64,000 nt of DNA from Pelagibacteraceae bacterium AG-430-F16. GTDB taxonomy: Bacteria > Pseudomonadota > Alphaproteobacteria > Pelagibacterales > Pelagibacteraceae. The translations under genes and the position numbers were made by a program. The first letter of the stretch is position 1; every line of letters starts with the position of its first letter. The notes beneath the pieces were generated by a model that ran no database searches, was not told where the DNA came from, and saw nothing but the letters and a program-made list of their open reading frames with translations. This document shows positions 18,259 through 26,972 of the stretch, piece by piece. The stretch spans positions 1 to 64,000 of the forward strand of contig QCOG01000003.1 in the NCBI GenBank assembly GCA_003213015.1, read 5' to 3'.

Positions 18259-19217
18259 AGATTTTAGTTACAGGTTGCGCGGGTTTTATAGGATTTCATT
18301 TATGTAATAATCTAGTCAATAAGCATATTAGGATATTTGGAGTCGACAATTTAAATGATTATTACTCACCTTCTATAAAAAAATCGCGTTTGTCTATCTT
18401 AAAAAAAAATAAAAATTTTAGATTCTACAAAAAAGATATTTCAAATTATGAAGCAATTGAAAAAATATTTGCAAAAAATAAATTTGATATAATTTTTAAC
18501 TTAGCAGCTCAGGCAGGTGTAAGATATTCAATAGAAAATCCAAGAGAGTACATAAAATCAAATATTCTTGGTTTTTGTAACTTAATCGAGCTGGCAAGAT
18601 TAAACGATGTGAAAAAATTTTTTTATGCGTCTTCAAGCTCTGTTTATGGTGAAAAAAGAACTTTTCCATTAAAAGAGAATCAAGCTATTCACCCAACAAA
18701 TACTTATTCTTTAAGCAAAAAAAATAATGAGGAAATTGCAGAAATATATAGCAATTATTATAAAATTAAATTTGTAGGTTTAAGGTTTTTTACAATTTAT
18801 GGTGAATGGGGAAGACCAGATATGTTGATATTGAAATTCATATCCTCAATAAAAAAGAAAAAAATTTTTTTTTTAAATAACTTTGGAAATCATTATAGAG
18901 ATTTTACTTATATAAATGACGTGATTAAAAATTTAAAAATTCTTTTATTTATGAATTTAAAAAAAAAACATGAAATATATAATGTTTGTTCGGGAAAACC
19001 TGTAGATATAAAGTATATTCTTCGTAAATTAACAAAACAGTTTGGAAATCCTATTATAAAAAAAAGAAAAAAATTAAATGCTGATGTTTTAAAAACCCAT
19101 GGATGCAATAATAAACTAAAGAAAAAAACTAAATATTATAATTATACTAATATTGATGATGGTTTAAAGAATTTGGTAGATTGGGCCAAAAATAAGAAAA
19201 ATATTCAAAATTATTAA
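18255..19217 (+). CDS. NAD-dependent epimerase, UDP-glucuronate 4-epimerase-like
   Basis: 320-residue extended SDR. GCAGFIGFHL at residues 7-16 is the GxxGxxG NAD site, FNLAAQAGVRYS near 79 and SSSSVYGE near 122 fit the active site, and TYSLSKK gives the YxxxK pair. VDNLNDYYSPSIKKSRL and RFFTIYGEWGRPDML are characteristic of UDP-glucuronate 4-epimerases (LspL/Cap1J type). It would make UDP-galacturonate from UDP-glucuronate. The usual C-terminus is slightly short. It is paired with the GT2 gene by an ATGA overlap. Confidence 0.85.
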   Translation: MKILVTGCAGFIGFHLCNNLVNKHIRIFGVDNLNDYYSPSIKKSRLSILKKNKNFRFYKKDISNYEAIEKIFAKNKFDIIFNLAAQAGVRYSIENPREYIKSNILGFCNLIELARLNDVKKFFYASSSSVYGEKRTFPLKENQAIHPTNTYSLSKKNNEEIAEIYSNYYKIKFVGLRFFTIYGEWGRPDMLILKFISSIKKKKIFFLNNFGNHYRDFTYINDVIKNLKILLFMNLKKKHEIYNVCSGKPVDIKYILRKLTKQFGNPIIKKRKKLNADVLKTHGCNNKLKKKTKYYNYTNIDDGLKNLVDWAKNKKNIQNY

Positions 19218-19271
19218 TTTTAAAGTAATCTTTAAGTATAAATTTCGACATAATAAAAAAAAATTATTGCA

Positions 19272-20363
19272 TTATTTTAAATCAACTAATTTTAAATATT
19301 TTTCTAAATTTAATTTAAAATCAAATCTATTTAAGGCTCTATGTGCCTTTTTGAGCATTGCCCTTGCTTTTTTTTTGTTATCATTAAAATAAATAATTTT
19401 TAGACCGAGGCTTTTGTAATCACCCACATTGAACAATAATCCTCCCTTACCATTTAATAAAATTTCTTTTGGACCAGTACGACAATCACTTGAAATTACA
19501 AATTTTTTTAAAACCAAACTCTCTAAAATTACATTTGGTAAACCCTCATACTTAGAGCTTAATATAAAAAGGTTAGCCTGTTTAATCAATGGATAAGGAT
19601 TATTTGTGAAATTTATAATTTTTACAGATTTTTTTAAATTATTTTTTTCAATATAATTTTTTAGCTTCTCTTTTAAAATACCTTTCCCAACTATACAGGC
19701 CTCAAATTTTATTTTTTTTTTGATAAAGTTTAATGATTTTAAGAACGTAAGCTGATCTTTTTGTTCGGTAAACCTTCCAATGTTTAATATCTTAAGTTTT
19801 TTAGATGAACTAAATATATTTATTGATTTTTTTTTAGATTTTTTCTTAATTTGTTCTGTATTTAGTGGGTTATAAATGCATGAAGCATTTATATTTAACT
19901 CCCTTTTTAAATCTTTTTTAAATTCCAAACTATTTACCATAATTTTGTCTGATAATTTTAAAACTAATTTAAAAATTATTCTTTTAAATATATTTCTCGA
20001 CCATCCAACTGGTGCGGTATTAGATCTCGCAATGACTTTTACTAACAATAATTTACACAATAAAATACAATAGACGTTAGCTTGAAAGGAAAATACTATA
20101 GGTCTTTTATTTTTAAAAATTTCTTTTATAAGCAGTAGTAAAGCAAGAAAGTACTTTATTCTTCTACCAAGGTTATCCCATTTTTTGGACTTAAAAGTAA
20201 TTATTTTGATAGATTTATCAAATCTATTAGAATATTTTCTAGAGATAGTAACGACTTTTAAGCTAGCAACATGTCTGACCAAATGATTACATACTAAAAA
20301 TAAATTTTTTTCAACACCCCCACCTTCGATCGAAGGCATAAAAACAATCAAATCATTATTCAT
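19272..20363 (-). CDS. Glycosyltransferase family 4
   Basis: 363 residues. VFMPSIEGGGVEKNLFLV at the N-terminus is the GGVEK acceptor loop, ARSNTAPVGW follows near residue 116, and the donor half shows ILNIGRFTEQKDQLTFLK, ANLFILSSKYEGLPNVILES (EGxPxxxxE) and GKGGLLFNVGD. This pattern is common in N-acetylgalactosamine or rhamnose transferases of O-antigen clusters. It is a single minus-strand gene, divergent from the next GT4 and convergent with the epimerase. Confidence 0.88.
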   Translation of the reverse strand: MNNDLIVFMPSIEGGGVEKNLFLVCNHLVRHVASLKVVTISRKYSNRFDKSIKIITFKSKKWDNLGRRIKYFLALLLLIKEIFKNKRPIVFSFQANVYCILLCKLLLVKVIARSNTAPVGWSRNIFKRIIFKLVLKLSDKIMVNSLEFKKDLKRELNINASCIYNPLNTEQIKKKSKKKSINIFSSSKKLKILNIGRFTEQKDQLTFLKSLNFIKKKIKFEACIVGKGILKEKLKNYIEKNNLKKSVKIINFTNNPYPLIKQANLFILSSKYEGLPNVILESLVLKKFVISSDCRTGPKEILLNGKGGLLFNVGDYKSLGLKIIYFNDNKKKARAMLKKAHRALNRFDFKLNLEKYLKLVDLK

Positions 20364-20390
20364 TATTAAATTGGTAAAAAAACATTCATT

Positions 20391-20419
20391 TTGTTATTAG
20401 ATGCTAGACAAGATATTTA
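20391..20419 (+). promoter_or_regulatory. Possible sigma-70-type promoter for the 20445-23569 operon
   Basis: In the 81-bp divergent spacer, TTGTTA at 20391-20396 and TATTTA at 20414-20419 are separated by 17 bp, 26 bp before the ATG at 20445. Matches to AT-rich consensus boxes are easy to find in this genome, so this is only a candidate. Confidence 0.3.
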
Positions 20420-20444
20420 TTTATTATAGAAATACAATAGTGAA

Positions 20445-21599
20445 ATGAAAAAAAGTGTTGTGTATTGGTCTCCATGTCTTGATAAAGTTGGAACTATTAA
20501 ATCAACGTTGAATTCAGCAATATCACTTGCAAAATATTCTAAAGACTACGATGTAACAATTATTAATGTATTTGGTGAATGGAGTAGTCACTATAAGTAT
20601 TTAGAACAAAATAACGTAAAATTACAAAATCTCACTTTTGATTATTATAACTTATTACCCAAAAAAGGTTTCTTAAAAAGCAGACTTTCTTATATCATCA
20701 TTTTTTTAATTTCCTCAATTCCTCTATTATTATTAATTAAAAAAAAAAAACCTGATTATTTAATTATTCACTTAATCACATCTTTACCTTTATTTCTGTT
20801 AAACTTTTTCAAACTTAAAACACAAGTCATTTTAAGAATCTCTGGATTTCCGAAAATGAATTTATTAAGAAAAAAACTGTGGATAAAATCGCAAAATAAA
20901 ATTTTCAAAATTACTTGTCCTACTGAACAATTAAAAAACGATTTGATAACTAAAAATATATTTAAAGATGAAAAAGTTGAGACCTTATTTGATGCAATAA
21001 TAAATGTAAAAGATTTAATTCAAAAAAAAAATAAAATCGATTTTAAAGATTCCGGAAAGATACAAAAAAATTTTTTTTTATCAGCAGGAAGATTTACTAG
21101 ACAAAAAAACTATATTTATTTGATAAGAGAATTTGGAAAATTTTCGAAGTTACACCCAGACGAAAAGCTATTTATTGTTGGAAAAGGTGAACTTAAAAAA
21201 AAAATGCAAGATGAGATAATAAAATTAAATTTATCCAACCACATAAAATTGCAAAATTATAAAGAAAATATTTATCATATTATGAAAAATTCTAAGTGCT
21301 TTATTCTCTCCTCACTTTGGGAAGAGGTAGGATTTGTAATGGTTGAGGCCTCTTTTTGTAATAATTTTATTATTTCAAGTAATTGTAAAAACGGGCCTGA
21401 GGAGTTTTTAGATAATGGTTTAGGAGGTTTAATTTTCAACAATAATGAAAAAGATGAATTATGTAAAAAACTCATAGAGTTTAAAAAATTGAATGATGCA
21501 ACTATTTTAGAAAAAAAAATATTAGCCAAAAAAAAATGTTCGAATTTTACAATGTTCAATCACTATAAAAAGCTAAATTATATTTTAAATAATAAATAG
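20445..21599 (+). CDS. Glycosyltransferase family 4
   Basis: 384 residues of GT-B type. The opening VVYWSPCLDKVGTIKS is the acceptor side, ILRISGFPKMN lies near residue 130, and the donor side has FLSAGRFTRQKNYIYLI, SKCFILSSLWEEVGFVMVEA and GGLIFNNNE. The E...E pair of the donor site is present (EEVGFVMVE). It is the first gene of a tight four-gene group: the methyltransferase begins on the very next base after its stop. Confidence 0.85.
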   Translation: MKKSVVYWSPCLDKVGTIKSTLNSAISLAKYSKDYDVTIINVFGEWSSHYKYLEQNNVKLQNLTFDYYNLLPKKGFLKSRLSYIIIFLISSIPLLLLIKKKKPDYLIIHLITSLPLFLLNFFKLKTQVILRISGFPKMNLLRKKLWIKSQNKIFKITCPTEQLKNDLITKNIFKDEKVETLFDAIINVKDLIQKKNKIDFKDSGKIQKNFFLSAGRFTRQKNYIYLIREFGKFSKLHPDEKLFIVGKGELKKKMQDEIIKLNLSNHIKLQNYKENIYHIMKNSKCFILSSLWEEVGFVMVEASFCNNFIISSNCKNGPEEFLDNGLGGLIFNNNEKDELCKKLIEFKKLNDATILEKKILAKKKCSNFTMFNHYKKLNYILNNK

Positions 21600-22292
21600 A
21601 TGAAGCCTTTTAATTTAAATAGGAATTTAGCACAACTTGCATTGTTACAAAGAATAGAACTTGCTGATGATAAATTGAAAAAAGTAAGAAAAATATTTGG
21701 AAGATACTTATTTTCAAAAATTTTTTCAAAATATTTAATTGATGTCCAAAAGATTTCAGAAAATTATATGGATGTAATGATAAAAGAATTAAATACCATA
21801 AATGAGTTTGTTATAGGAAAAAAATTTTTTTTAAGTATTGGTGCTGGTATTGGTGGTTTGGAGCTTTTAATTCTAAGGTCTATAACTAATTCACATATTT
21901 CTTTTATAGAAAAAGATTATGTATCTAATAAGGTAAAATATGGTTGGGACAATTTAAACAGAGAGGCATACAATGACCTAAACCAACTAAATTTTTTTCT
22001 TAAAAGTAATGAAATATCAAAAGAACGATATAAAATATTCGACTCTGATAAAAAAAATTTTCCAACAAATAAGTTTGATGTAATATTTTCCATCTATTCA
22101 TTAGATTACCATTATGATTTTCAAATATATTCAGATTATCTTAAAAAAGTGATGAAAAAAGAGTCCATATTGATATTTGATACCATAAGACCTAAATTTT
22201 TTGAAAATATTTTTGAAAATGTTAAAATAATTAAGGAAGACCTGAATACAGTTCATAAATCAAAAAGAATAGCATGTACAGGATTTAAATGA
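21600..22292 (+). CDS. SAM-dependent methyltransferase (sugar O-methyltransferase-like)
   Basis: 230 residues. FFLSIGAGIGGLELLIL near residues 79-95 is SAM motif I (GAGIGG), followed by HISFIEKDYVS with the acidic ribose-binding residue, and FDVIFSIYSLDYHYDF as motif II/post II. The first 75 residues are helical and unassigned. It lies between a GT4 and the ligase-like gene, and its last bases overlap the latter by ATGA. It probably methylates a glycan residue, possibly as a chain cap; this is inferred from context. Confidence 0.7.
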   Translation: MKPFNLNRNLAQLALLQRIELADDKLKKVRKIFGRYLFSKIFSKYLIDVQKISENYMDVMIKELNTINEFVIGKKFFLSIGAGIGGLELLILRSITNSHISFIEKDYVSNKVKYGWDNLNREAYNDLNQLNFFLKSNEISKERYKIFDSDKKNFPTNKFDVIFSIYSLDYHYDFQIYSDYLKKVMKKESILIFDTIRPKFFENIFENVKIIKEDLNTVHKSKRIACTGFK

Positions 22293-23569
22293 AATTTGCA
22301 GACAACATAAAAATTAGTTTACCAATAATATTATTTTCTATTTTACCTATTTCAATAATAATTGGCTCGAGTTTTTCATTGATCAATACTGTTTTACTTG
22401 GCTTGTGCTTTGTATTAATTTATTTTTCCAAAAGTAATATTAAGATAAATGATTTTAAACCTATATTTTTTTTAGTAATTCTATACTTTTATCTAATATT
22501 TAATTCATTAATTTCGGTTGATATAACATCGGGAATTTATAGAAATTTTGGATTCGTAAGATTTATTCTTTTTTTTTTAATAGTGAATTATATTTTTTTT
22601 ATCAATGAAAAAAACTTTAATATCTTAAAAATTTGGACAACAATTTTTTTTGTAGTTTTAATGGATGTATACATTGAGAGATTTACAGGTAGTAACATAC
22701 TTGGATTTGGAAGATCAGAAATTGATGGAATTCCCCAACTTAACCCTGAAAGAGTTATAAGTTTTTTTAGAACTGAACCTATAGTTGGCGCATATTTATC
22801 TGGGTTTTGTTTTATAGTGTCAGGCTACATTTTAAATTACTTAAAACCAAAAAAGATTTTAAAAATATTTGGTTTTTTTATTGTTTTAATTAGTTTAGTT
22901 GGAATAATATTGACTGGTGAAAGATCAAATGGTTTGAAAGCTTTAATCGGATTTTTAATTTTTATTTCTATAATAGATTATGTAGAATTCAAAAATAAAA
23001 TTCTAATTTTTCTATCCATCTTTGTAATTTTCTTTCTCACAATAAGTTTTTCGGATTACGTAAAATTTAGATATGTTGACCAATTTTATAACTTAATAAA
23101 GACAAAAGATAAAAGAGAATATTTTTTTGAAAATAATTTATATTTTAAACTTTATAAGTCAGGAATACATGTCTTTAAAAATAATCCTTGGCTTGGTGTA
23201 GGAAATAAGAATTATAGGGTCGAGACATGTAATGCTAAAAAAATTTCCATCCATAAAGAATATTGGTGCTTAACTCATCCTCATCAAGTTTATATAGAAA
23301 TGTTATCTGAACATGGAATTATTGGAACAACAATAATAATTTCAATAATTTTCTACCTAATGTTTCGAATAATAAGAAAAATAGTTGACAGCAGAAACTA
23401 TATCCAAGCTGGTTGTCTGGTTTTTTTATTGGTTAACTTTGTTCCATTATTGCCGAGCGGTGCTTTTTTTAATAATTTCAATATAACTTTATTTATGATA
23501 AATTTTTCGTTAATGTATGCAGTAAATAAACAAACTAATATTTTTCAAAAAAATGAAATAAATATTTAG
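22289..23569 (+). CDS. O-antigen ligase / polymerase-like membrane protein (Wzy_C family)
   Basis: 426 residues with about 10-12 membrane segments. The hallmark region is the large periplasmic loop with FKNNPWLGVGNKNYR (near 299) and HPHQVYIEMLSEHGIIG (near 330), matching the Wzy_C consensus NPxxGxGxxxF ... HxxxxxxLxExGxxG. LTGERSNGLKALIGF near 211 carries the arginine often needed for activity. It either joins O-antigen to lipid A-core (WaaL) or polymerises repeat units (Wzy); sequence alone does not decide. It is last in its operon, directly before tRNA-Val. Confidence 0.85.
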   Translation: MKFADNIKISLPIILFSILPISIIIGSSFSLINTVLLGLCFVLIYFSKSNIKINDFKPIFFLVILYFYLIFNSLISVDITSGIYRNFGFVRFILFFLIVNYIFFINEKNFNILKIWTTIFFVVLMDVYIERFTGSNILGFGRSEIDGIPQLNPERVISFFRTEPIVGAYLSGFCFIVSGYILNYLKPKKILKIFGFFIVLISLVGIILTGERSNGLKALIGFLIFISIIDYVEFKNKILIFLSIFVIFFLTISFSDYVKFRYVDQFYNLIKTKDKREYFFENNLYFKLYKSGIHVFKNNPWLGVGNKNYRVETCNAKKISIHKEYWCLTHPHQVYIEMLSEHGIIGTTIIISIIFYLMFRIIRKIVDSRNYIQAGCLVFLLVNFVPLLPSGAFFNNFNITLFMINFSLMYAVNKQTNIFQKNEINI

Positions 23570-23579
23570 GTTTAATTTC

Positions 23580-23654
23580 GGGCCGTTAGCTCAATAGTAG
23601 AGTACTGCATTGACATTGCAGGGGTAGTTGGAGCGTAACCAACACGGCCCACCA
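23580..23654 (+). tRNA. tRNA-Val (GAC) with altered D- and T-loops
   Basis: 75-nt cloverleaf including an encoded CCA. The acceptor stem (23580-23586 with 23644-23650) is a perfect 7 bp. The D-stem is GCTC/GAGT, the anticodon stem CTGCA/TGCAG and the T-stem GTTGG/CCAAC. The anticodon loop TTGACAT gives GAC for valine. The loops are odd: the D-loop is AATAGTA (only one G of the usual GG) and the T-loop is AGCGTAA instead of TTCRANN. All stems are intact, so it may be functional. Confidence 0.8.
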
Positions 23655-23699
23655 ATTTTAAATCAACTTAATGATTGGGTAAATGAATTAAACATTAAT

Positions 23700-24605
23700 A
23701 TGCTTAATAACGATTTCAAAAATAAAAAAGTAGTTTTTGCGGGATGTGCAAGAGATTGTGAAAAATACTTAGAGAAAACACTAAGTAATATAGATTATTA
23801 TACTTCACTTTTTGAAAAGAGTTATCAAATAATTGTTGAAAATGGCTCAAAAGATAGAACTAGAGAAATATTAAAATCAAAAAAAAATCCAAATTGTTAT
23901 TACTTGTTTGATGATAATTTAGATCAATATAAAACAAGGGGCGAAAGGTTAGAAAGAGCTAGAAATAAAATAATTGAAAAAATTAAAAGTGAACCTGACC
24001 TTCGTGATTGTGACTTATTGGTAATCTTAGATTGTGATGATACTGGAGAATATAGAATAAATAACGAAAATATTTCAAAATCCTTAGAGTTTTTATTTTC
24101 AAAAAAAAATATTGCAGGTATTTTTGCAAATCAATTGGGCACTTATTACGATATGTGGGCCTTAAGAGATGAAAAATATTGTAAAAACGATTTTTGGGCA
24201 GAAATCCTTCAGAATATATGCACCAAACTCTACCCCATTGATCAAACTAGTCCTAAAATTTTAGAGGAAGTAAATGACAATTACATAAAAAAAAAAACTT
24301 ACTCATTTAACATTAATCAAGACCCAATTAATGTTTATTCTGCTTTTGGTGGATTTGGTATTTACAAAATGAAAAATGTACTTAATAACAAAAGACTTTA
24401 TGAGGGGACACAAACAATTGATCTAAAATTTAAAGATAACACTACAACCAAGGTAAAATTTCAAAAATGCGAGCATGTAAATTTCAATTTCGGATTTATT
24501 GATCAAAATTGTGAGTTATATATTTTGCCTTACTTAATTAACAGAGACTTTATAGATATAACATTCCACCCACAGGTTGCTATTAAATTTATTATTAAAA
24601 ATTAA
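23700..24605 (+). CDS. Glycosyltransferase, CMT1/GT69-like GT-A protein
   Basis: About 301 residues from ATG 23700; the open frame continues upstream into the tRNA only through a TTG, which is not a credible start. KKVVFAGCARDCEKYLEKTL, IIVENGSKDRTREIL and LLVILDCDDTGEY form a GT-A donor fold with a DxD-like DCDD. FANQLGTYYDMWALRDEKYC and VYSAFGGFGIYK resemble the cryptococcal mannosyltransferase-1 (GT69) type. It stands alone between two tRNA genes. Activity as a glycosyltransferase is likely; donor and acceptor are unknown. Confidence 0.6.
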   Translation: MLNNDFKNKKVVFAGCARDCEKYLEKTLSNIDYYTSLFEKSYQIIVENGSKDRTREILKSKKNPNCYYLFDDNLDQYKTRGERLERARNKIIEKIKSEPDLRDCDLLVILDCDDTGEYRINNENISKSLEFLFSKKNIAGIFANQLGTYYDMWALRDEKYCKNDFWAEILQNICTKLYPIDQTSPKILEEVNDNYIKKKTYSFNINQDPINVYSAFGGFGIYKMKNVLNNKRLYEGTQTIDLKFKDNTTTKVKFQKCEHVNFNFGFIDQNCELYILPYLINRDFIDITFHPQVAIKFIIKN

Positions 24606-24669
24606 ATCAATTTATTTTTTATACTTGTAAGAGTAAGTTTATTGATATAAATAAATAATTGCCTCTTTA

Positions 24670-24746
24670 GGGCCTGTAGCTCAGTTGGTTAGAGCAGTAC
24701 ACTCATAATGTATTGGTCCCAGGTTCGAGTCCTGGCGGGCCCACCA
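24670..24746 (+). tRNA. tRNA with CAU anticodon (Met elongator or Ile2)
   Basis: 77-nt cloverleaf with encoded CCA. The acceptor stem is GGGCCTG/CGGGCCC with one G-T pair, the D-loop has the normal GG, the anticodon loop is CTCATAA (CAT), and the T-loop TTCGAGT is canonical. CAU can be elongator Met or lysidine-modified Ile2; sequence inspection alone did not settle it. The 3' end is 1 bp from the stop of the convergent GT2 gene. Confidence 0.92.
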
Positions 24747-24747
24747 A

Positions 24748-25449
24748 TCAAAATAAAATTTGTGAATAAAATTTTTTTAAAATCATTGATACTAGATCCA
24801 TTACAATTTTTAAACTCATTTTACTTTTACCTTTAATTCTGCTGTCAAAATTTATATTAACATCAATGATCTTAACTCTTTGATTTTTAACGTAAATTAG
24901 ATCTAACAATATTTTATAGCCTTTTTTGATCAATTTTTTTTGAGATTTGATAAAAACCTCTTTTTTGAACATAAAAAAACCACTCATTGGGTCTGATGTT
25001 TTTCTACCTAATAAAAAATTTACTAGTAATATTAGCATCCTTGATGCGAAAAGCCTTAAGAAATTAAGGTTATGTTTTTTTTTTTTAAATAAATCGCGAG
25101 TGCCAATAACAAAATCTGGATTACCCCCGAAAAATGTATAAAAAATTTTTTTTATATCACTAGGTTTATGTTGTAAATCACCATCCATAACAATTATATA
25201 TTTAGAACTTGCTTTTTTAAACCCCTCTATACATGATTTTGATAAATCTCTCTCTTTTTTTCTGATTATGTGTTTAAAATTTTTTTTTTTAAATCTTTTT
25301 AGAGTCGTAGATGTTCCATCATTAGAACTATCATCCACAATAATTAGTTCAAATTTTACGTTTTCAAGTTCTTTGTAAATCTTAGGGATAAGAATTCTTA
25401 AATTTTTTGCTTCATTGTAAACAGGAATTACTATTGTAAATTTATCCAT
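24748..25449 (-). CDS. GT2, dolichol-phosphate mannose synthase-like (polyprenyl-phosphate glycosyltransferase)
   Basis: 233 residues. FTIVIPVYNEAKNL, LIIVDDSSNDGT and IVMDGDLQHKPSDI (DxD) are the DPM1 signature blocks, followed by DPMSGFFMFKK near 160. It is the short form lacking C-terminal membrane helices. Such enzymes charge polyprenyl phosphate with a sugar that GT-C transferases then use in the periplasm. Multi-pass membrane proteins at 57007 and 61936 are possible partners, though unlinked. It lies just outside the island, downstream of mlaC on the same strand with a 77-bp spacer. Confidence 0.85.
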   Translation of the reverse strand: MDKFTIVIPVYNEAKNLRILIPKIYKELENVKFELIIVDDSSNDGTSTTLKRFKKKNFKHIIRKKERDLSKSCIEGFKKASSKYIIVMDGDLQHKPSDIKKIFYTFFGGNPDFVIGTRDLFKKKKHNLNFLRLFASRMLILLVNFLLGRKTSDPMSGFFMFKKEVFIKSQKKLIKKGYKILLDLIYVKNQRVKIIDVNINFDSRIKGKSKMSLKIVMDLVSMILKKFYSQILF

Positions 25450-25526
25450 ATTTTAAAAACGTATAATAAACTTTAATACGTCAGAATGAAATTAAATCGA
25501 CAATATAAATTAAAATAAAATGATTA

Positions 25527-26120
25527 TTAATTTTCTATAAATTTATTTAAATTCTCAAATAAAGCTTCAATATTTCCATCGTTATTAGCTATTATAGAAT
25601 TAAATTCTTCTTTCTGTGTTCGTGCTAGACTTAACCCCTCAATAACTAAATCTCTGATTAAAGGGTTTTCAGGATCTTTTGTGTAAACTCTCCAATCTAT
25701 TTTGACCTCTGGTCTCTCTGAAGTTCCAATTAATTTTGAATAAACAATTGTATATTTCTCATTTTTGATTTCTTCAGATAAGACTGCTATTTTAGCATCA
25801 GTATATCCTACTAAACGACCTGAAAAACTTTTTAAAAAATAATTTCTAAAAAGTTCTTTATATTGTTTTTTTTGACTATCATTAAGGGTTTTTCTGTATT
25901 TGCCCAAAGTGTATAAAGCAACACCTTCTATATCGACCGACTGTTCTCCTATTTCTTTTAATCTAATAATTTTTTCATCTTCTGAGAGTTTGCTAGACAA
26001 AATATTAGATGCCTCAGACGACAATGAATTAATAAATTCTGATGCAGTTTTTGACCAAGAGTTATTTATCAAAAAAAATAGAATTACTATTGAAACAACA
26101 AAGTTTTTCAAAATCTTCAT
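25527..26120 (-). CDS. mlaC: MlaC, phospholipid-binding periplasmic protein
   Basis: 197 residues with an N-terminal signal peptide (about 22 residues ending near SWSKTA). The body matches the MlaC/Ttg2D family: IRLKEIGEQSVDIEGVALYTLGKYRK, QYKELFRNYFLKSFSGRL, and VDWRVYTKDPENPLIRDLVIEGLSL. MlaC carries phospholipids between the outer-membrane MlaA complex and the inner-membrane MlaFEDB transporter to keep outer-membrane asymmetry. It is directly downstream of mlaA with a 15-bp gap. The ABC components are not in the window. Confidence 0.88.
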   Translation of the reverse strand: MKILKNFVVSIVILFFLINNSWSKTASEFINSLSSEASNILSSKLSEDEKIIRLKEIGEQSVDIEGVALYTLGKYRKTLNDSQKKQYKELFRNYFLKSFSGRLVGYTDAKIAVLSEEIKNEKYTIVYSKLIGTSERPEVKIDWRVYTKDPENPLIRDLVIEGLSLARTQKEEFNSIIANNDGNIEALFENLNKFIEN

Positions 26121-26135
26121 AATTTAAAATTTTTA

Positions 26136-26897
26136 TTAATTTTCTAGAGTATCCCAATCACCATCTTCCATGGCTTCAGTTTTGTCATTCGAATTATTAA
26201 TTTTTTTCTTTCTATCTTGCAGATACAAACTTCTTACTGTTGCATACAAATCAATTGAACTTTTTTCCATAGCATCAAAAGCCTCTAAGTTTTTTGCTCT
26301 AAAATCTACGCCCGACAACCCTTTTGAAAAATAATAATCTGACTCATTTACATAATTTGTGTCGTTCTTTACAGTAATATTATACCAAGCGTCTCCACCA
26401 CTTATTGAAACTAATGAGCCAACAGTATCCCTAACTGTTGAGGGACCCAGCACTGGTAAAACTAAATAACATCCTTCTCCAACTCCCATTACCCCAAGAG
26501 TTTGTCCAAAATCTTCTTTATCACTTTTCTCAAATCCAATTGAATTTGCAGGATCGAAAATACCCACAATACCGATGGTGGTATTAATAATAAATCTTAC
26601 ACTGTTATTTGCAGCAGAACGGAAATCACCTTGAAGTATATTATTTGGTACAGTAATTAAATTTGACAAATTATTCAAAGCGTTACTAGTTCCAGTTCTA
26701 ATTTGGGAAGGTAACATTCTATAACCTTTAGATACAGGTTTAAAAATTGCTTTATCGAGCCCCATATTAAAGGCAAAGGTTGCTCTATTTAAACTTTCGA
26801 AACAATCTTTTGCATCACCATCGTCGCTAGTAGCTTTTTGTGCAACTAAGGATTGTATTAACATTAGCGTTAATAAAGTTGTTAATATTCTCTTCAT
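26136..26897 (-). CDS. mlaA: MlaA (VacJ) outer-membrane lipid asymmetry protein
   Basis: 253 residues. Family blocks are CFESLNRATFAFNMGLDKAI (consensus DPxExxNRxxFxFN), NNLSNLITVPNNILQGD, FIINTTIGIVGIFDPA and EDFGQTLGVMGVGEGCYLVLPVLGPST. MlaA is normally a lipoprotein that extracts mislocalised phospholipid from the outer leaflet. Here the signal sequence (MKRILTTLLTLMLIQSLVAQ) is followed by no cysteine until about residue 32, so there is no lipobox; the protein may be cleaved by signal peptidase I and rely on its own membrane insertion. First gene of the mlaA-mlaC pair. Confidence 0.9.
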   Translation of the reverse strand: MKRILTTLLTLMLIQSLVAQKATSDDGDAKDCFESLNRATFAFNMGLDKAIFKPVSKGYRMLPSQIRTGTSNALNNLSNLITVPNNILQGDFRSAANNSVRFIINTTIGIVGIFDPANSIGFEKSDKEDFGQTLGVMGVGEGCYLVLPVLGPSTVRDTVGSLVSISGGDAWYNITVKNDTNYVNESDYYFSKGLSGVDFRAKNLEAFDAMEKSSIDLYATVRSLYLQDRKKKINNSNDKTEAMEDGDWDTLEN

Positions 26898-26972
26898 TTA
26901 AAATCTGTATATTATATCTTGATGCAAAGTAAATCAGAAATTTGACACCAAAACCAATAAAAACATGAAAAA

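Noticed and set aside
23628-23699. Upstream extension of the glycosyltransferase frame into tRNA-Val through a TTG
   Set aside because: It would translate the T-arm and acceptor stem of the tRNA; the first sensible start is ATG 23700.
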